Below, piece by piece: positions 33,650 to 45,846 of a DNA stretch of 64,000 nt; position 1 is the first letter of the stretch, and every line of letters begins with the position of its first letter. Below the pieces are notes generated by a model, which worked only from the letters and a program-made list of their open reading frames with translations, was not told where the DNA came from and did no database searches. Position numbers and translations under genes: made by a program. Source of the stretch: Crossaster papposus (taxonomy: Eukaryota > Echinodermata > Asteroidea > Velatida > Solasteridae); NCBI GenBank assembly GCA_037893245.1, contig JBAIAA010000315.1, positions 434,001 through 498,000 on the forward strand, read 5' to 3'.

Positions 33650-34026
33650 AACCTCCTGAAAAAAAAATGTTGCAACCTGACTCTGTTTTTGTCAATACAT
33701 ACATAGGAGACTCATATCGCAGGTATCCGCCGTAAACGGCGCACTGGGCGCTTTTGCGGCGCACTTTGTAGCCACTTCCAGGAACACCGGGGCAAACCCA
33801 TCCTCTTAGCGCGCGATGAGTGTTACTGGGTTCTTTTACGTGCTTTACACAACACAATATACCTACAGCTTTACGTCCCATCCTAAAGACGAAGCAATAG
33901 TGGTTAAGTGTCTTGCTTAGGGACACGCGTGTCAAGACCGAGACTCGAACCCACACTCCGCTGATCAGACACAATATAGTGCTCGAGTCCACGCGCTCTT
34001 AACCACTCGGCCATAACACGCCATAA
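33650..34026 (-). mobile_element. tRNA-derived SINE
   Basis: On the minus strand the head (34021-33927) is tRNA-like: a 7-bp acceptor stem (gcgtgtt with gacacgc), an A-box region tggccgagtggttaagag and a B-box region gggttcgagtctcg. A body containing aagcaagacacttaacc and atgggacgtaaagctgtag follows, ending in an A-rich region near 33660. The long variable region and the poor anticodon stem show it is not a working tRNA gene. Confidence 0.75.
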
Positions 34027-34786
34027 CCCTCGGCCGTAACAAGGTCAATCAGTGCAAAAATGTTGAAGAAACATGAATCTGGGACTGAGCACCATTTTCA
34101 ATTTTGTTAGGAAGTACTTAGAAAGTTTTCTTATCTCTTCATGGACTTTGGGGAAATATTACATGTACCACATTTACCAGTTGTTGTTTTTTTCAATCCT
34201 GAATACGGTAAAAGTTCTTTTCGGATAATTCCCTGCGTTTCCTTCTTTTGTTTTTCCCTTGCCGACTATTGTTCTCTATATTTTCACATCATTCGTTCTC
34301 ACTTTTGTCAATCGTTCATGTGTCTTATACCTGTGATTTGAACGTACCTACGCTGTTCTGCAGATTTTAGACAGATTTCACGGAAGCGCCTCTCGGCCAC
34401 GCGGACGATATTGCGAGGAATAATGGATTTGATATATTTAAAGGTTTTATTGATTGAAAGGTCAGTGAAGGTCAATGAATTTTTGTATATATATATTCAG
34501 GTTGATCTAGGTGTATATATCGAGGAGTTCCGGTATCTAATTATTAGTTTTAACTGTTTTGTTCTAGCATACACCTAGTTGTGGGGACAGGTTCTTTTGT
34601 TCTTTTTGGAAAAAACTTACCGAGTTGTGCATGGGAAAATTTTGCTGTCCCCACAGCATTTTGGGTCTCCAGTAAAGAGGTCTAGAGGTAGAATTGGGTT
34701 ATGGTATAATGAGAGAAAATCTAGAAAAAGACAAATTAGGGTGATGTTGAAAATTTTAGGTTTTGCCCCAGTCACGTTTCCGCTGG
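34027..34786. other. Intergenic, no gene seen
   Basis: AT-rich sequence; no exon or repeat family recognised. Confidence 0.45.
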
Positions 34787-34890
34787 GCGCCAGGCGGAGT
34801 GATGGCGCCGGGCGGAGTGGGGGCGCCGGGCGGAGTGGGGGCGCCAGGCGGAGTGGGGGCGCCGGGCGGAGTGGGGGTTTCGGGCGGTCA
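34787..34890. repeat. 18-bp GC-rich VNTR
   Basis: About five units of gggcgccgggcggagtgg with small changes. Open in frame on plus but repetitive only. Confidence 0.9.
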
Positions 34891-35260
34891 CCCGATGTAC
34901 CGGCTATCGCAGACAAATCCCAGATGTCTCAAATTGCACTTGTTCACGGTCACATGAAATACGGACGCCGCACGGCAACAAATGAGATTTCCGCCGATTA
35001 AGTCGAACGGACAACGGACGGAGACCGTAGGGTGGCCCTATGGACATCGTCCAGGCACTGTACGGAGCCTTAAGGCACCCGGCTGATGTTTTACGGGGGG
35101 AGGCCGGACGTATCCCGCACGATGCCCGCTTGGGATTGTATAGACACCGTACGGTCCAGGTGGCCCCCGAGCCTTTCCTATAATCTCTTAATTAATATTT
35201 TAATGACCGTATGATGCCGCCGGGTGTCATGGGGTGCCGTTAGGCCATCGGACGGCTCCC
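34891..35260. other. GC-rich spacer before the fold-back block
   Basis: No gene. Many cggac/ccgtacgg words suggest further decayed inverted-repeat DNA related to the block that follows; similar text reappears at about 36530-36620. Confidence 0.4.
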
Positions 35261-36421
35261 TAATGGCCCTGTCACACCAGAACGTTTTAGGCCAACGCGT
35301 GAGTAGCGCGTTAAAAATAGTTGATACGCTGACAAACGCTGAACTTCCACAGAAAAAGTCAAGTGGAACCGTGATTTCAGCGTGTCCATAACGCGTTGAT
35401 AACGGGTTCATAGCGTTCGCCAGCGCGTGAATAACGCGTTAGTAACGCGCTCGACGACTGATGAACGACTGCCCAGCGCGTGAGTAGCGCGGTCCAACGC
35501 GCGCCAGCGTACGGCAACGACCACATGATTAGTTGAACAAAAAGATGACGCGCTACTACAGTAATGGCCCTGTCACACCAGAACGTTTTAGGCCAACGTG
35601 TTGGAATTTCGGCAACACGCGGGTAAACGTTGACCAACGCTAGGCCAGCGTTCGCAACGCGCTGAGCGCGTTACCCACACGCTGGAACACGCTGTCACAC
35701 GCTGAGGCAAAAATACATTTTTCAACATACCTAAAAATATTCAGCGTTTGCCAGCGTGTGACTGCACACGCTGGCGGTGCGCAGGAAGGCCGTTACTCAC
35801 GCGTCGAACGCGCTAGACGATCGTTACCAACCCACTACTCTCACGCTGGCGACCCGCTGTCGTATTTTTACTATAAATCAGTGATGCGTTCCTTACACGC
35901 TGAGCGCGTTCCTCACACGCTACTCACGCGCTGGCATACGCTATGAACCCCTTATCAACCTGCATGGACACGCTGAATCATGGTTCCACTTGACTTTTTT
36001 CTGTGAAAGTTCAGCAATTGCCAGCGTATCAACTATTTTTAACGCGCTACTCATGCATTGGCCTAAAACGTTCTGGTGTGGCAGGGTCATAGCCAGCGTG
36101 TCGCAAGCGTACGCCAGCGTACGCCATCGTGTGAGTAGCGGGTTGATAACGAACGTCTAGCGTGTTCGACGCGTGAGTAACGAACTTCCAACGCGCCGCA
36201 AGCGTGTGCAGTCACACGCTGGTAAACGCTGGAAATTGTAGTTATGTTGAAAAAAATATGTTTTCCTCAGCGTGTGACAGCGTGTCCCAGCGTGTGAGTA
36301 ACGCGCTCAGCGTGTTGCTAACGCTGGCCTAGCGTTGGTCAACGTTTGCCAGCGTGTTGCCAAAATTACAACACGCTACTCACGCGTTGGCCTAAAATGT
36401 TCTGGTGTGACAGGGCCATTA
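35261..36421. repeat. Two interleaved fold-back repeats (arms A, B, A', B')
   Basis: Four boundaries share the terminal word ggccctgtcacaccagaacg or a near variant, at 35265 (A, forward), 35567 (B, forward), about 36091 (A', inverted) and about 36418 (B', inverted). The interior next to A pairs with A' (gttaaaaatagttgatacgc), and that next to B pairs with B' (acgttgaccaacgctagg), with arms of ~200-300 bp. The interior is dense in cgctgagcgcgttac-like words and CpG. No protein. Confidence 0.85.
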
Positions 36422-39360
36422 CGGGTCCCCTGCGGTTTATTTGCGATGGGTTGGTTAAAAAAAAAAGTCTGCCGACCATCGGAAAATTATAACTCCGCGT
36501 TAAAAGTTGGCGGCGGCCCGTGCGGCGTGTTTTAATCGGCCGATAGCTCCGATTGATCCGCCGGTGACCGTAGGATTTCTCCGATTTCCGTGCGATTTTA
36601 GGCAAAAAGCTCGCCGGGCGAGCGCCTTTTCTACAATCGGCGTAAATGTGACATAAAAAGTCACCGTCACCACGAAGTAACACTAATGTCACGTGGTACG
36701 CGCGACCCCTTTCTGGCGTTCACGAAGTAACGCTTTATGCGGGGTGAAAACAAACGTATAGCTCCTTCACCGCTGTCCCACAAGCTCCGTGGGCAACGTT
36801 AGGTTTACGCGCATGTGCTAATTGTATCGAGCTGTATCGTAACATGCATTATTCAAAAGCCCGAAGAATTAAAAAGAAGAAGAAGATTGGCTAGAACATT
36901 TCTAACAACTGCTCGTATACACTAAGTATTTAATAATAAGCAATAAGTTTCGCCCAAAAGGATGTGAAAATATGTTCACATCTTCGTGGGTAAAATGTAA
37001 TTTATTGTCGGCAAAATCCAAGGCCTTCAATGCGTTGAACAGATCGAGGCACTACTGAACGTAACACAGTCCAAGAAAAACATCATTTTTCAAAAAGATC
37101 ATCATGAAAACATCATTGAGACTTTTTTTTCATTTTTCATTAACGGTTGTTTTTGAAAGAAAGAGCTCCTAAACTCGCTTACAAATAGGGACATTTCCTG
37201 GTGGGATTTTCGCATAATTTAGCCACGCCCCTTAAACAACTTTACACAGGTGCTTCACGTGGATGCGAAACGCGCAGTAGCGTATTACATGTACGTGGGG
37301 TGGATCATTGCATACACGTACTTTCTGACTGGATACAGGAGTTTACCCACGTGTACAGTACATGCGGACTTTATACGGTGCGACCACTTAGGCCTATATA
37401 GCAAAAAAGAAGCTGTTTCCAGCGTCTCGTTATAACGCGTATCTAAATAATAAATAATGCAAAGTCCACCATCCGAAAACAGGACAAACTACGCTATCAC
37501 TAGAACAAACAAACTACATGTATCTAGAACAAACTATACTATTATAGGCTTGGCCAATGTGTTTAAAACAAGATAGTCGCGTTTGTCCAAGATATGGAAT
37601 ACATTGCAACAGATGCTACGATCGCGTACGTACGTACGGCGACAGGTCAATTCCTTCGGTGACGCATCATTGACCCACGCCCCGGGTGTACTTTTTTGTA
37701 TGTGTATTTGCAAGGCAGTGAAATGGGGGCTTATTACTAGCGCCTGCCTCGTGTATTTAACCGCTTCATGGCTCCATTTGGGGGTTTTAATTTAAAGTCT
37801 CCCACAGTGGCATTTGTTCTTTATTAGGTCTGTCCAACGGTACTTCTCTTGATTCATAGTAAATTTCCCTTGATTCAGAGTAAACTTCCCAACACGACGA
37901 TAAATTCTGGTATTTTAATGTTTTTGATTACATGTAGTACCATCCAAACCAAAGCTGGATGGCTGACCAACATTGAAACAAAAAATTGGCGTCTTTCAAA
38001 GTCTGTGGGAATATTCTTGTAAGCCTGATCACCCTGAAGTGTTTTTGTTCATGTATAAAACAGGTAACCAGTGCAGTAGATGTATTATGTGTTCCAACCT
38101 GTGTGTTGGTAATAAGTCTAGCTGCATCATTCTAAAACCTTTGTACATGTGATTGTATTCACACCCCTTTATCGCCTTGGTCTGTCTTTGATCCTATACC
38201 CACACTGACCTCATCCTTTATTCTCTTAGCCTAATCCTCCTTTTGTTGATTGTTCCACTGGACTCTGTTATTTCTCTTTTGGTGTTTCTTCTGCCAACCA
38301 TGGAGGAATAAGAAGGAATCCTCCATGTGCCAACCATGATGCATGTTGTATGTCCCCCTTTATATGTTTAGTTTCATGTACATTGCAACAGCCATTTTTT
38401 TTTTAAAGAGACTTGTTATTAGATCGAAATATTATTAGGCCCTCTTAACTTATTTGATTTTAATTGTGTGCAATGGGCAGACCGTACGATAGGCTATTAC
38501 AATAATTATTTAGACGGCTTGTCACAAACGCGTAATTAACACTGAAAGGGAATCGTGAGACAGGAATTCACTTATTTTAGAGTTGGAGTTGCAGTGCGTT
38601 CACCTCGCGATGTTTTCACCTCGCTAAAATATTTGCTTGGCAGCGACCGTGGCAAACAGGAAGTGCCGTGGTCATCTTTGGTCCGAAACAGAATAGTAGT
38701 TGCGTCCTCCTACTTCACAAGTTTGTTTGAATCCAATGTACGCACTACAGAAGTCTGACCCAGAACCAAACAAACTATCCCCATTAACTCACCTACAGTT
38801 TGGTTCACCAACAGCACTGAAAACCTTGAAGCATATGCTTAAGTTGAGAAAAAACCGGCGAAGGATGCAACTTCTGAGACCGGAACCAGGAAGTAATCCA
38901 TTTGAGTTCTTGTTTGCGTTAACCGCTGGAATAGCGCCCTCTGTATCAACCACTCGAATAGCGCCCTCAAACTCAGCCTCGTGATTCGGTGTTTAAAAAA
39001 GGGTAACCAAATAATGTTGACAAATCATTGAATAATTAATGATTGTTGGTTTGGTAAAAGTTTGTTTGGTTAGTTTTGTACGTATTTTTCATAATCATTA
39101 TTTGTGTAACCATTACTAACATTTTGGTTGATTTTTGAGCGTACTAATTTTTGTATAGATCGAAGTTTGCACTGGTGTTTTTGTTTCACTTGGAAAACAA
39201 TATGAGTAAAACTGTTTATGTAGTTCGTTGTTACTGAATCACAATAAAACAAGTTTGTACATTAAACAATAATAACACTAAATTCAAAGTTTCGGAAAAC
39301 AACGTATCTCAGATTGCCGTTCACACACAAACTCGAGTAATATGAGTATGTTTTGTGGCC
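36422..39360. other. No gene recognised
   Basis: Roughly 3 kb with no supported exon, RNA gene or repeat family. Short ORFs here lack splice context or recognisable motifs. Confidence 0.45.
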
Positions 39361-39515
39361 ATTAAAGGTAGTGTACACATTTACATACAAACAAAAACAC
39401 ACTACTGAATTATTAATGAAATATTACTTTACTGCTTGTACGTAAATAGCAGTCTCAATCATTCTGTGAAATCATTGCAAGTGTTCTTGAGAAAGGGGTG
39501 TATACCACCTTTAAT
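39361..39515. repeat. Short MITE, attaaaggtagtgtacac termini
   Basis: The left end attaaaggtagtgtacac is matched by the inverted right end gtgtataccacctttaat; length is 155 bp. The terminus resembles the aaaggtaggatacacc family. Confidence 0.75.
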
Positions 39516-39719
39516 AATTGGAGAAAACAAATGGGAACTAGAGCTAATGTGCTTCAGGAAGCACGGATATCAGCCCAAATACATGTAGTCTTTTGTAAGG
39601 CTTGTGTGAACCGCCTCGCACTAACCACTTGGTGATGACTACCACTCCCAAATTGCAAAAGCATCTAACCAAGTTTGACTGAAATCGGCTAAAGAATATA
39701 GAAGAAAATACATTTGATA

Positions 39720-40370
39720 TGCTTCAATATAATGACCTCTACTGACCAGTGGCCAAATTAATTAGATCAAGGCTGTGGGAGAAGCATTTCGTTATTTTGA
39801 CAAAAAATGACCCCTACTGACCATTAGGTGACCACTGGTCAAATTCTGTGAACAACTTTTACGAGTTAATTAGATCAAGGCTGTGGGAGAATCATTTCGT
39901 TATTTTGAAAAGAAAATTACCCCTACTGACCATTAGGTGACCAATGGCCAAATTTTGACCCCTACTGACCATTAGGTGACCATTGGCCAAATTAATTAAA
40001 CCAAGACTGTGGGAGAAGAAGCATTTCGTAATTTTAAAGAAAATGACCCCTGCTGACCATTAGGGGACCATTGGCCAAATTATCGGTGTACACCCTATAT
40101 GAGGCTTGGTCCAGAGATATAACTGACCAAGTTTGACATGAATTGGATCAAAACTTTGGGAGAAGCAGAATTTCCTAATTTTGAAGACAATGACCCCTAC
40201 TGACCATCTGGTGACCACTGGCCAAATTCTGTGAACAACTTTTATGAGGCATGGTCCAGAGATGTAACTGGCCAAGTTTGACAATAATTGGACCAAGACT
40301 GTGGAAGAAGTAGCATTTTGTAGTTTTAAAGAAAATGACCACTAGTGACCACTAGGTGACGTTTGACCAC
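39720..40370. repeat. Diverged tandem repeat with tgacccctactgaccattagg units
   Basis: At least six imperfect units of about 70-130 bp, each containing tgacc.ctactgaccat.aggtgacca.tggccaaatt or a variant. No coding. Confidence 0.8.
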
Positions 40371-40491
40371 ACCTGCTGATCACTACAGATAGAACTCGGG
40401 TCAAGGAAGATCCTGTCCAAATTTGGTTGAAATCGGTCAAAGAATTTGGCAGATATTGAATTTGGCAGATTTGTTTGTGAGCGTTTGCCCG

Positions 40492-40611
40492 AAGAAAGAA
40501 AGAAAGAAAGAAAGAAAGGCGACGAATACAATATATCAGCCTGCTTCGCACGGCTGATATAAAGAAAGGCGACGAATACAATATATCAGCCTGCTTCGCA
40601 CGGCTGATATA
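40492..40611. repeat. (gaaa)n and a 50-bp duplicated hairpin segment
   Basis: A gaaa microsatellite is followed by two adjacent copies of a segment with ggcgacgaatacaatat and a small hairpin (atatcagcc / ggctgatat). Confidence 0.85.
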
Positions 40612-41072
40612 ATTCCACCGACCAAGGGTTATTGCGAAATTACCCTCGGTGAGTAAGGGGGAATTCCCACTTTTTATTTTATTACAAACTCGAACACGAA
40701 ACTGTGACGTATCCGTTAAGCTAAATATATCCGCTCGCAGGCGAAACCACTCTATTGATGGGGAATCGGCAACATGTAGGGTGAATTAAGGTTAAACAGA
40801 CTATGCAGTTTATCTAGTCTCTATATATCTAGTACATAGGCCTAATAGGTCAGGTCAATGTTACTACATGTACAAGCAACGTGACCTATATTATTGTTAC
40901 TATAAGTCAACAAAGTCCAGTAAAAATGGCAGTAAGCCGAATAATGTCGTTTTGTCAAAGTATCCACACGACGAGAACTTATGTATTTTAAGCACAATTA
41001 GGCAATATTTATCTAATTAAATCTAAAGTTTTCCGAGGTCGGGAAAGAAACTGTAGGGTCTGAGACAATTAA

Positions 41073-41293
41073 CGTCAATTTTTTGCGACTGCTTTTTAAA
41101 TTTTCAATACAATTGTTGTCATTGGATGATACAAATTAAGGTAATAACAACCTTTTTTTTAACTACAAAAGACAAGATGTTAAGATTGGATTCCCAAAAC
41201 TCTTAATTTTTCGCGTGAGAAAATCGTTCCCTCCTATTTTGAGAATGGACGGTACCACAGCGTTTCGCAATCGCAGCCTCGCAGCCTCGAAGC
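41073..41293 (+). repeat. Interspersed repeat, copy 2 of 18289-18508
   Basis: Shares gacaagatgttaagattgg and gaatggacggtaccacagcg with copy 1, and likewise ends next to a C-run. Confidence 0.85.
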
Positions 41294-41393
41294 CCCCCCC
41301 CCCCTATGCCCTGCCTCCTTCGGCCTCTCTGCTGCTGAGTGTTGGGTCCGTCATAAACACACACCAGCTTGTTGTACGTATGCGCACACACAC

Positions 41394-41490
41394 CAGGAAA
41401 TAACCTCAATTTATTTGGACGTCAACAGCTTGCTAAGACAACAGTTTAGAGAGCCGCTATTCAGGAAATTGCAGTGAGTAATAATTAGAA
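41394..41490. repeat. Interspersed repeat fragment related to 53310-53455
   Basis: Shared words include aggaaataac.tcaatttattt and acagtttagag, in the same order and orientation. The 53-kb copy has extra sequence between them. Confidence 0.6.
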
Positions 41491-42137
41491 GCATAGCCTA
41501 TAATTAGTTATGGATGACTGCCTGTGTGTGCGCACAACGCACAACGTGGCGACGTGTATGCGTGGTCTGTGCGTGGCATCACACTCACCGCGCACAGCTA
41601 AAAATGCGAGTCGGTCATGGTCTCGCGAGTCAGAAAAACAATCCGTTTTCTAACGGTCGAAGCGAAATCGTATCGCACTCTTAAAATCTGAATTTGTTAC
41701 CAACATAAAGCTGATGAAATGCTCATTTGATTGATTACTGGGAACATTTCATCCGATTAGAGTAAAAGCTTCGAAATAATCAAACAAAACTAGCACCGAC
41801 GAAAGCACGATGCCAGAATGAATTTCCGACAAAAAGTCGCCCATCAAACGAAAGCTTAATTCATTGTCTACACAACGGCGTCGATGCCAAAGTCCATGCT
41901 GGTCCCCGCTTCCCAACACATGACTTTGAAATGTAGTCGTACGAACACCAGCTTGTCTGGATTTTGCCAGCTTCAATCGGGAAATGCATTGGAATACATT
42001 GGAATGCCTGTACGCGGGCCAGACTATCACGATTTATATAGACAGGTACCCAGACAGTGTGCGCGCGTAATGCAACATGAGTGATTAAGGTTTCAGACGC
42101 ATGTGCGACGTTGCGTGTATGCATTGATCTCCATTAT
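41491..42137. other. Spacer before the 643-bp satellite
   Basis: No supported gene or repeat. Confidence 0.4.
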
Positions 42138-45100
42138 GGGTGCATGTGACTAAATCAGTGAAAATCACTGCGCGCGAGCTCATTAATATTTTGTGATCCC
42201 TCCGGTAATTTTGAATAAGAGGTACCTGGGGCCTATACATTGGACTGATTGTAGAAATAGTTGTGGAAATCAAGAATTGGTGACCCGTGGCTTCCAACTC
42301 GGGGGATTCCGTTCACAAAAAAGACCAATACGTGGGTCTATTTGGCATAGAGGCGGGGGGCTACATTGATACCTGGGCCCAGAGCTGGGCCACCAGTTTA
42401 GGGGTGGTTTGTGTGGAGGGGAGTATAAAAAAAAATTCATTCGGTCAACCCCCATAAATTTGAAAAGAAAATTGTTCTAGGAGTCTTAATCTTTGATTTC
42501 CAGTCAAAAAAATAAAGCCACTCTACTCATGAGCGTCACCAGGCGGCGCTCTTTCTTTCAATTTTTGTGTTGATTACAATGAGCGCCGTATTTAGTGTAG
42601 TGGAACCTATATGAATCAAAGATGGCGGCGCACTAAACTGTAGCGCGCCATTTTAAGCGCCATTTTAGAACAGCAAGTCCACCGCTTTTAATTTTTTGAA
42701 GTGGTTACTGTATTTTAGGTAAATTGTCATTGTTTTGAGTCCCATTTTTCTCAGAAAAGGCCCCAGTAAGTGCTATTAAAGGGTGCATGTGACTAAATCA
42801 GTGAAAATCACTGCGCGCGAGCTCATTAATATTTTGTGATCCCTCCGGTAATTTTGAATAAGAGGTACCTGGGGCCTATACATTGGACTGATTGTAGAAA
42901 TAGTTGTGGAAATCAAGAATTGGTGACCCGTGGCTTCCAACTCGGGGGATTCCGTTCACAAAAAAGACCAATACGTGGGTCTATTTGGCATAGAGGCGGG
43001 GGGCTACATTGATACCTGGGCCCAGAGCTGGGCCACCAGTTTAGGGGTGGTTTGTGTGGAGGGGAGTATAAAAAAAAATTCATTCGGTCAACCCCCATAA
43101 ATTTGAAAAGAAAATTGTTCTAGGAGTCTTAATCTTTGATTTCCAGTCAAAAAAATAAAGCCACTCTACTCATGAGCGTCACCAGGCGGCGCTCTTTCTT
43201 TCAATTTTTGTGTTGATTACAATGAGCGCCGTATTTAGTGTAGTGGAACCTATATGAATCAAAGATGGCGGCGCACTAAACTGTAGCGCGCCATTTTAAG
43301 CGCCATTTTAGAACAGCAAGTCCACCGCTTTTAATTTTTTGAAGTGGTTACTGTATTTTAGGTAAATTGTCATTGTTTTGAGTCCCATTTTTCTCAGAAA
43401 AGGCCCCAGTAAGTGCTATTAAAGGGTGCATGTGACTAAATCAGTGAAAATCACTGCGCGCGAGCTCATTAATATTTTGTGATCCCTCCGGTAATTTTGA
43501 ATAAGAGGTACCTGGGGCCTATACATTGGACTGATTGTAGAAATAGTTGTGGAAATCAAGAATTGGTGACCCGTGGCTTCCAACTCGGGGGATTCCGTTC
43601 ACAAAAAAGACCAATACGTGGGTCTATTTGGCATAGAGGCGGGGGGCTACATTGATACCTGGGCCCAGAGCTGGGCCACCAGTTTAGGGGTGGTTTGTGT
43701 GGAGGGGAGTATAAAAAAAAATTCATTCGGTCAACCCCCATAAATTTGAAAAGAAAATTGTTCTAGGAGTCTTAATCTTTGATTTCCAGTCAAAAAAATA
43801 AAGCCACTCTACTCATGAGCGTCACCAGGCGGCGCTCTTTCTTTCAATTTTTGTGTTGATTACAATGAGCGCCGTATTTAGTGTAGTGGAACCTATATGA
43901 ATCAAAGATGGCGGCGCACTAAACTGTAGCGCGCCATTTTAAGCGCCATTTTAGAACAGCAAGTCCACCGCTTTTAATTTTTTGAAGTGGTTACTGTATT
44001 TTAGGTAAATTGTCATTGTTTTGAGTCCCATTTTTCTCAGAAAAGGCCCCAGTAAGTGCTATTAAAGGGTGCATGTGACTAAATCAGTGAAAATCACTGC
44101 GCGCGAGCTCATTAATATTTTGTGATCCCTCCGGTAATTTTGAATAAGAGGTACCTGGGGCCTATACATTGGACTGATTGTAGAAATAGTTGTGGAAATC
44201 AAGAATTGGTGACCCGTGGCTTCCAACTCGGGGGATTCCGTTCACAAAAAAGACCAATACGTGGGTCTATTTGGCATAGAGGCGGGGGGCTACATTGATA
44301 CCTGGGCCCAGAGCTGGGCCACCAGTTTAGGGGTGGTTTGTGTGGAGGGGAGTATAAAAAAAAATTCATTCGGTCAACCCCCATAAATTTGAAAAGAAAA
44401 TTGTTCTAGGAGTCTTAATCTTTGATTTCCAGTCAAAAAAATAAAGCCACTCTACTCATGAGCGTCACCAGGCGGCGCTCTTTCTTTCAATTTTTGTGTT
44501 GATTACAATGAGCGCCGTATTTAGTGTAGTGGAACCTATATGAATCAAAGATGGCGGCGCACTAAACTGTAGCGCGCCATTTTAAGCGCCATTTTAGAAC
44601 AGCAAGTCCACCGCTTTTAATTTTTTGAAGTGGTTACTGTATTTTAGGTAAATTGTCATTGTTTTGAGTCCCATTTTTCTCAGAAAAGGCCCCAGTAAGT
44701 GCTATTAAAGGGTGCATGTGACTAAATCAGTGAAAATCACTGCGCGCGAGCTCATTAATATTTTGTGATCCCTCCGGTAATTTTGAATAAGAGGTACCTG
44801 GGGCCTATACATTGGACTGATTGTAGAAATAGTTGTGGAAATCAAGAATTGGTGACCCGTGGCTTCCAACTCGGGGGATTCCGTTCACAAAAAAGACCAA
44901 TACGTGGGTCTATTTGGCATAGAGGCGGGGGGCTACATTGATACCTGGGCCCAGAGCTGGGCCACCAGTTTAGGGGTGGTTTGTGTGGAGGGGAGTATAA
45001 AAAAAAATTCATTCGGTCAACCCCCATAAATTTGAAAAGAAAATTGTTCTAGGAGTCTTAATCTTTGATTTCCAGTCAAAAAAATAAAGCCACTCTACTC

Positions 45101-45823
45101 ATGAGCGTCACCAGGCGGCGCTCTTTCTTTCAATTTTTGTGTTGATTACAATGAGCGCCGTATTTAGTGTAGTGGAACCTATATGAATCAAAGATGGCGG
45201 CGCACTAAACTGTAGCGCGCCATTTTAAGCGCCATTTTAGAACAGCAAGTCCACCGCTTTTAATTTTTTGAAGTGGTTACTGTATTTTAGGTAAATTGTC
45301 ATTGTTTTGAGTCCCATTTTTCTCAGAAAAGGCCCCAGTAAGTGCTATTAAAGGGTGCATGTGACTAAATCAGTGAAAATCACTGCGCGCGAGCTCATTA
45401 ATATTTTGTGATCCCTCCGGTAATTTTGAATAAGAGGTACCTGGGGCCTATACATTGGACTGATTGTAGAAATAGTTGTGGAAATCAAGAATTGGTGACC
45501 CGTGGCTTCCAACTCGGGGGATTCCGTTCACAAAAAAGACCAATACGTGGGTCTATTTGGCATAGAGGCGGGGGGCTACATTGATACCTGGGCCCAGAGC
45601 TGGGCCACCAGTTTAGGGGTGGTTTGTGTGGAGGGGAGTATAAAAAAAAATTCATTCGGTCAACCCCCATAAATTTGAAAAGAAAATTGTTCTAGGAGTC
45701 TTAATCTTTGATTTCCAGTCAAAAAAATAAAGCCACTCTACTCATGAGCGTCACCAGGCGGCGCTCTTTCTTTCAATTTTTGTGTTGATTACAATGAGCG
45801 CCGTATTTAGTGTAGTGGAACCT
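42138..45823. repeat. 643-bp satellite, five full units plus 471 bp
   Basis: Unit starts at 42138, 42781, 43424, 44067, 44710 and 45353, with spacing exactly 643. I noticed no differences between units by eye. A 61-codon minus ORF recurs in each unit but has no family signature. Each full unit carries aagatggcggc (first at 42619) and two cgccatttt words (42646, 42658), close to the YY1 consensus. The last unit stops at gtggaacct, where the palindrome region begins. Confidence 0.97.
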
Positions 45824-45846
45824 TATATAGACGTGTATGTGTGTGT

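Noticed and set aside
33927..34021. Functional tRNA gene
   Set aside because: Anticodon stem is poorly paired, and it runs directly into a SINE body.
34579..35001. 140-aa ORF as a gene
   Set aside because: Middle third is an 18-bp VNTR; no motif or splice context.
35178..35946. ORFs in the fold-back arms
   Set aside because: They recur with the inverted arms and have no protein signature.
38555..38984. Short ORFs possibly coding
   Set aside because: No motif, no splice pairing, and several frames open at once.
42270..45670. Six identical 61-aa minus ORFs as a tandem gene family
   Set aside because: They follow from the 643-bp satellite. There is no domain, splice context or codon bias.
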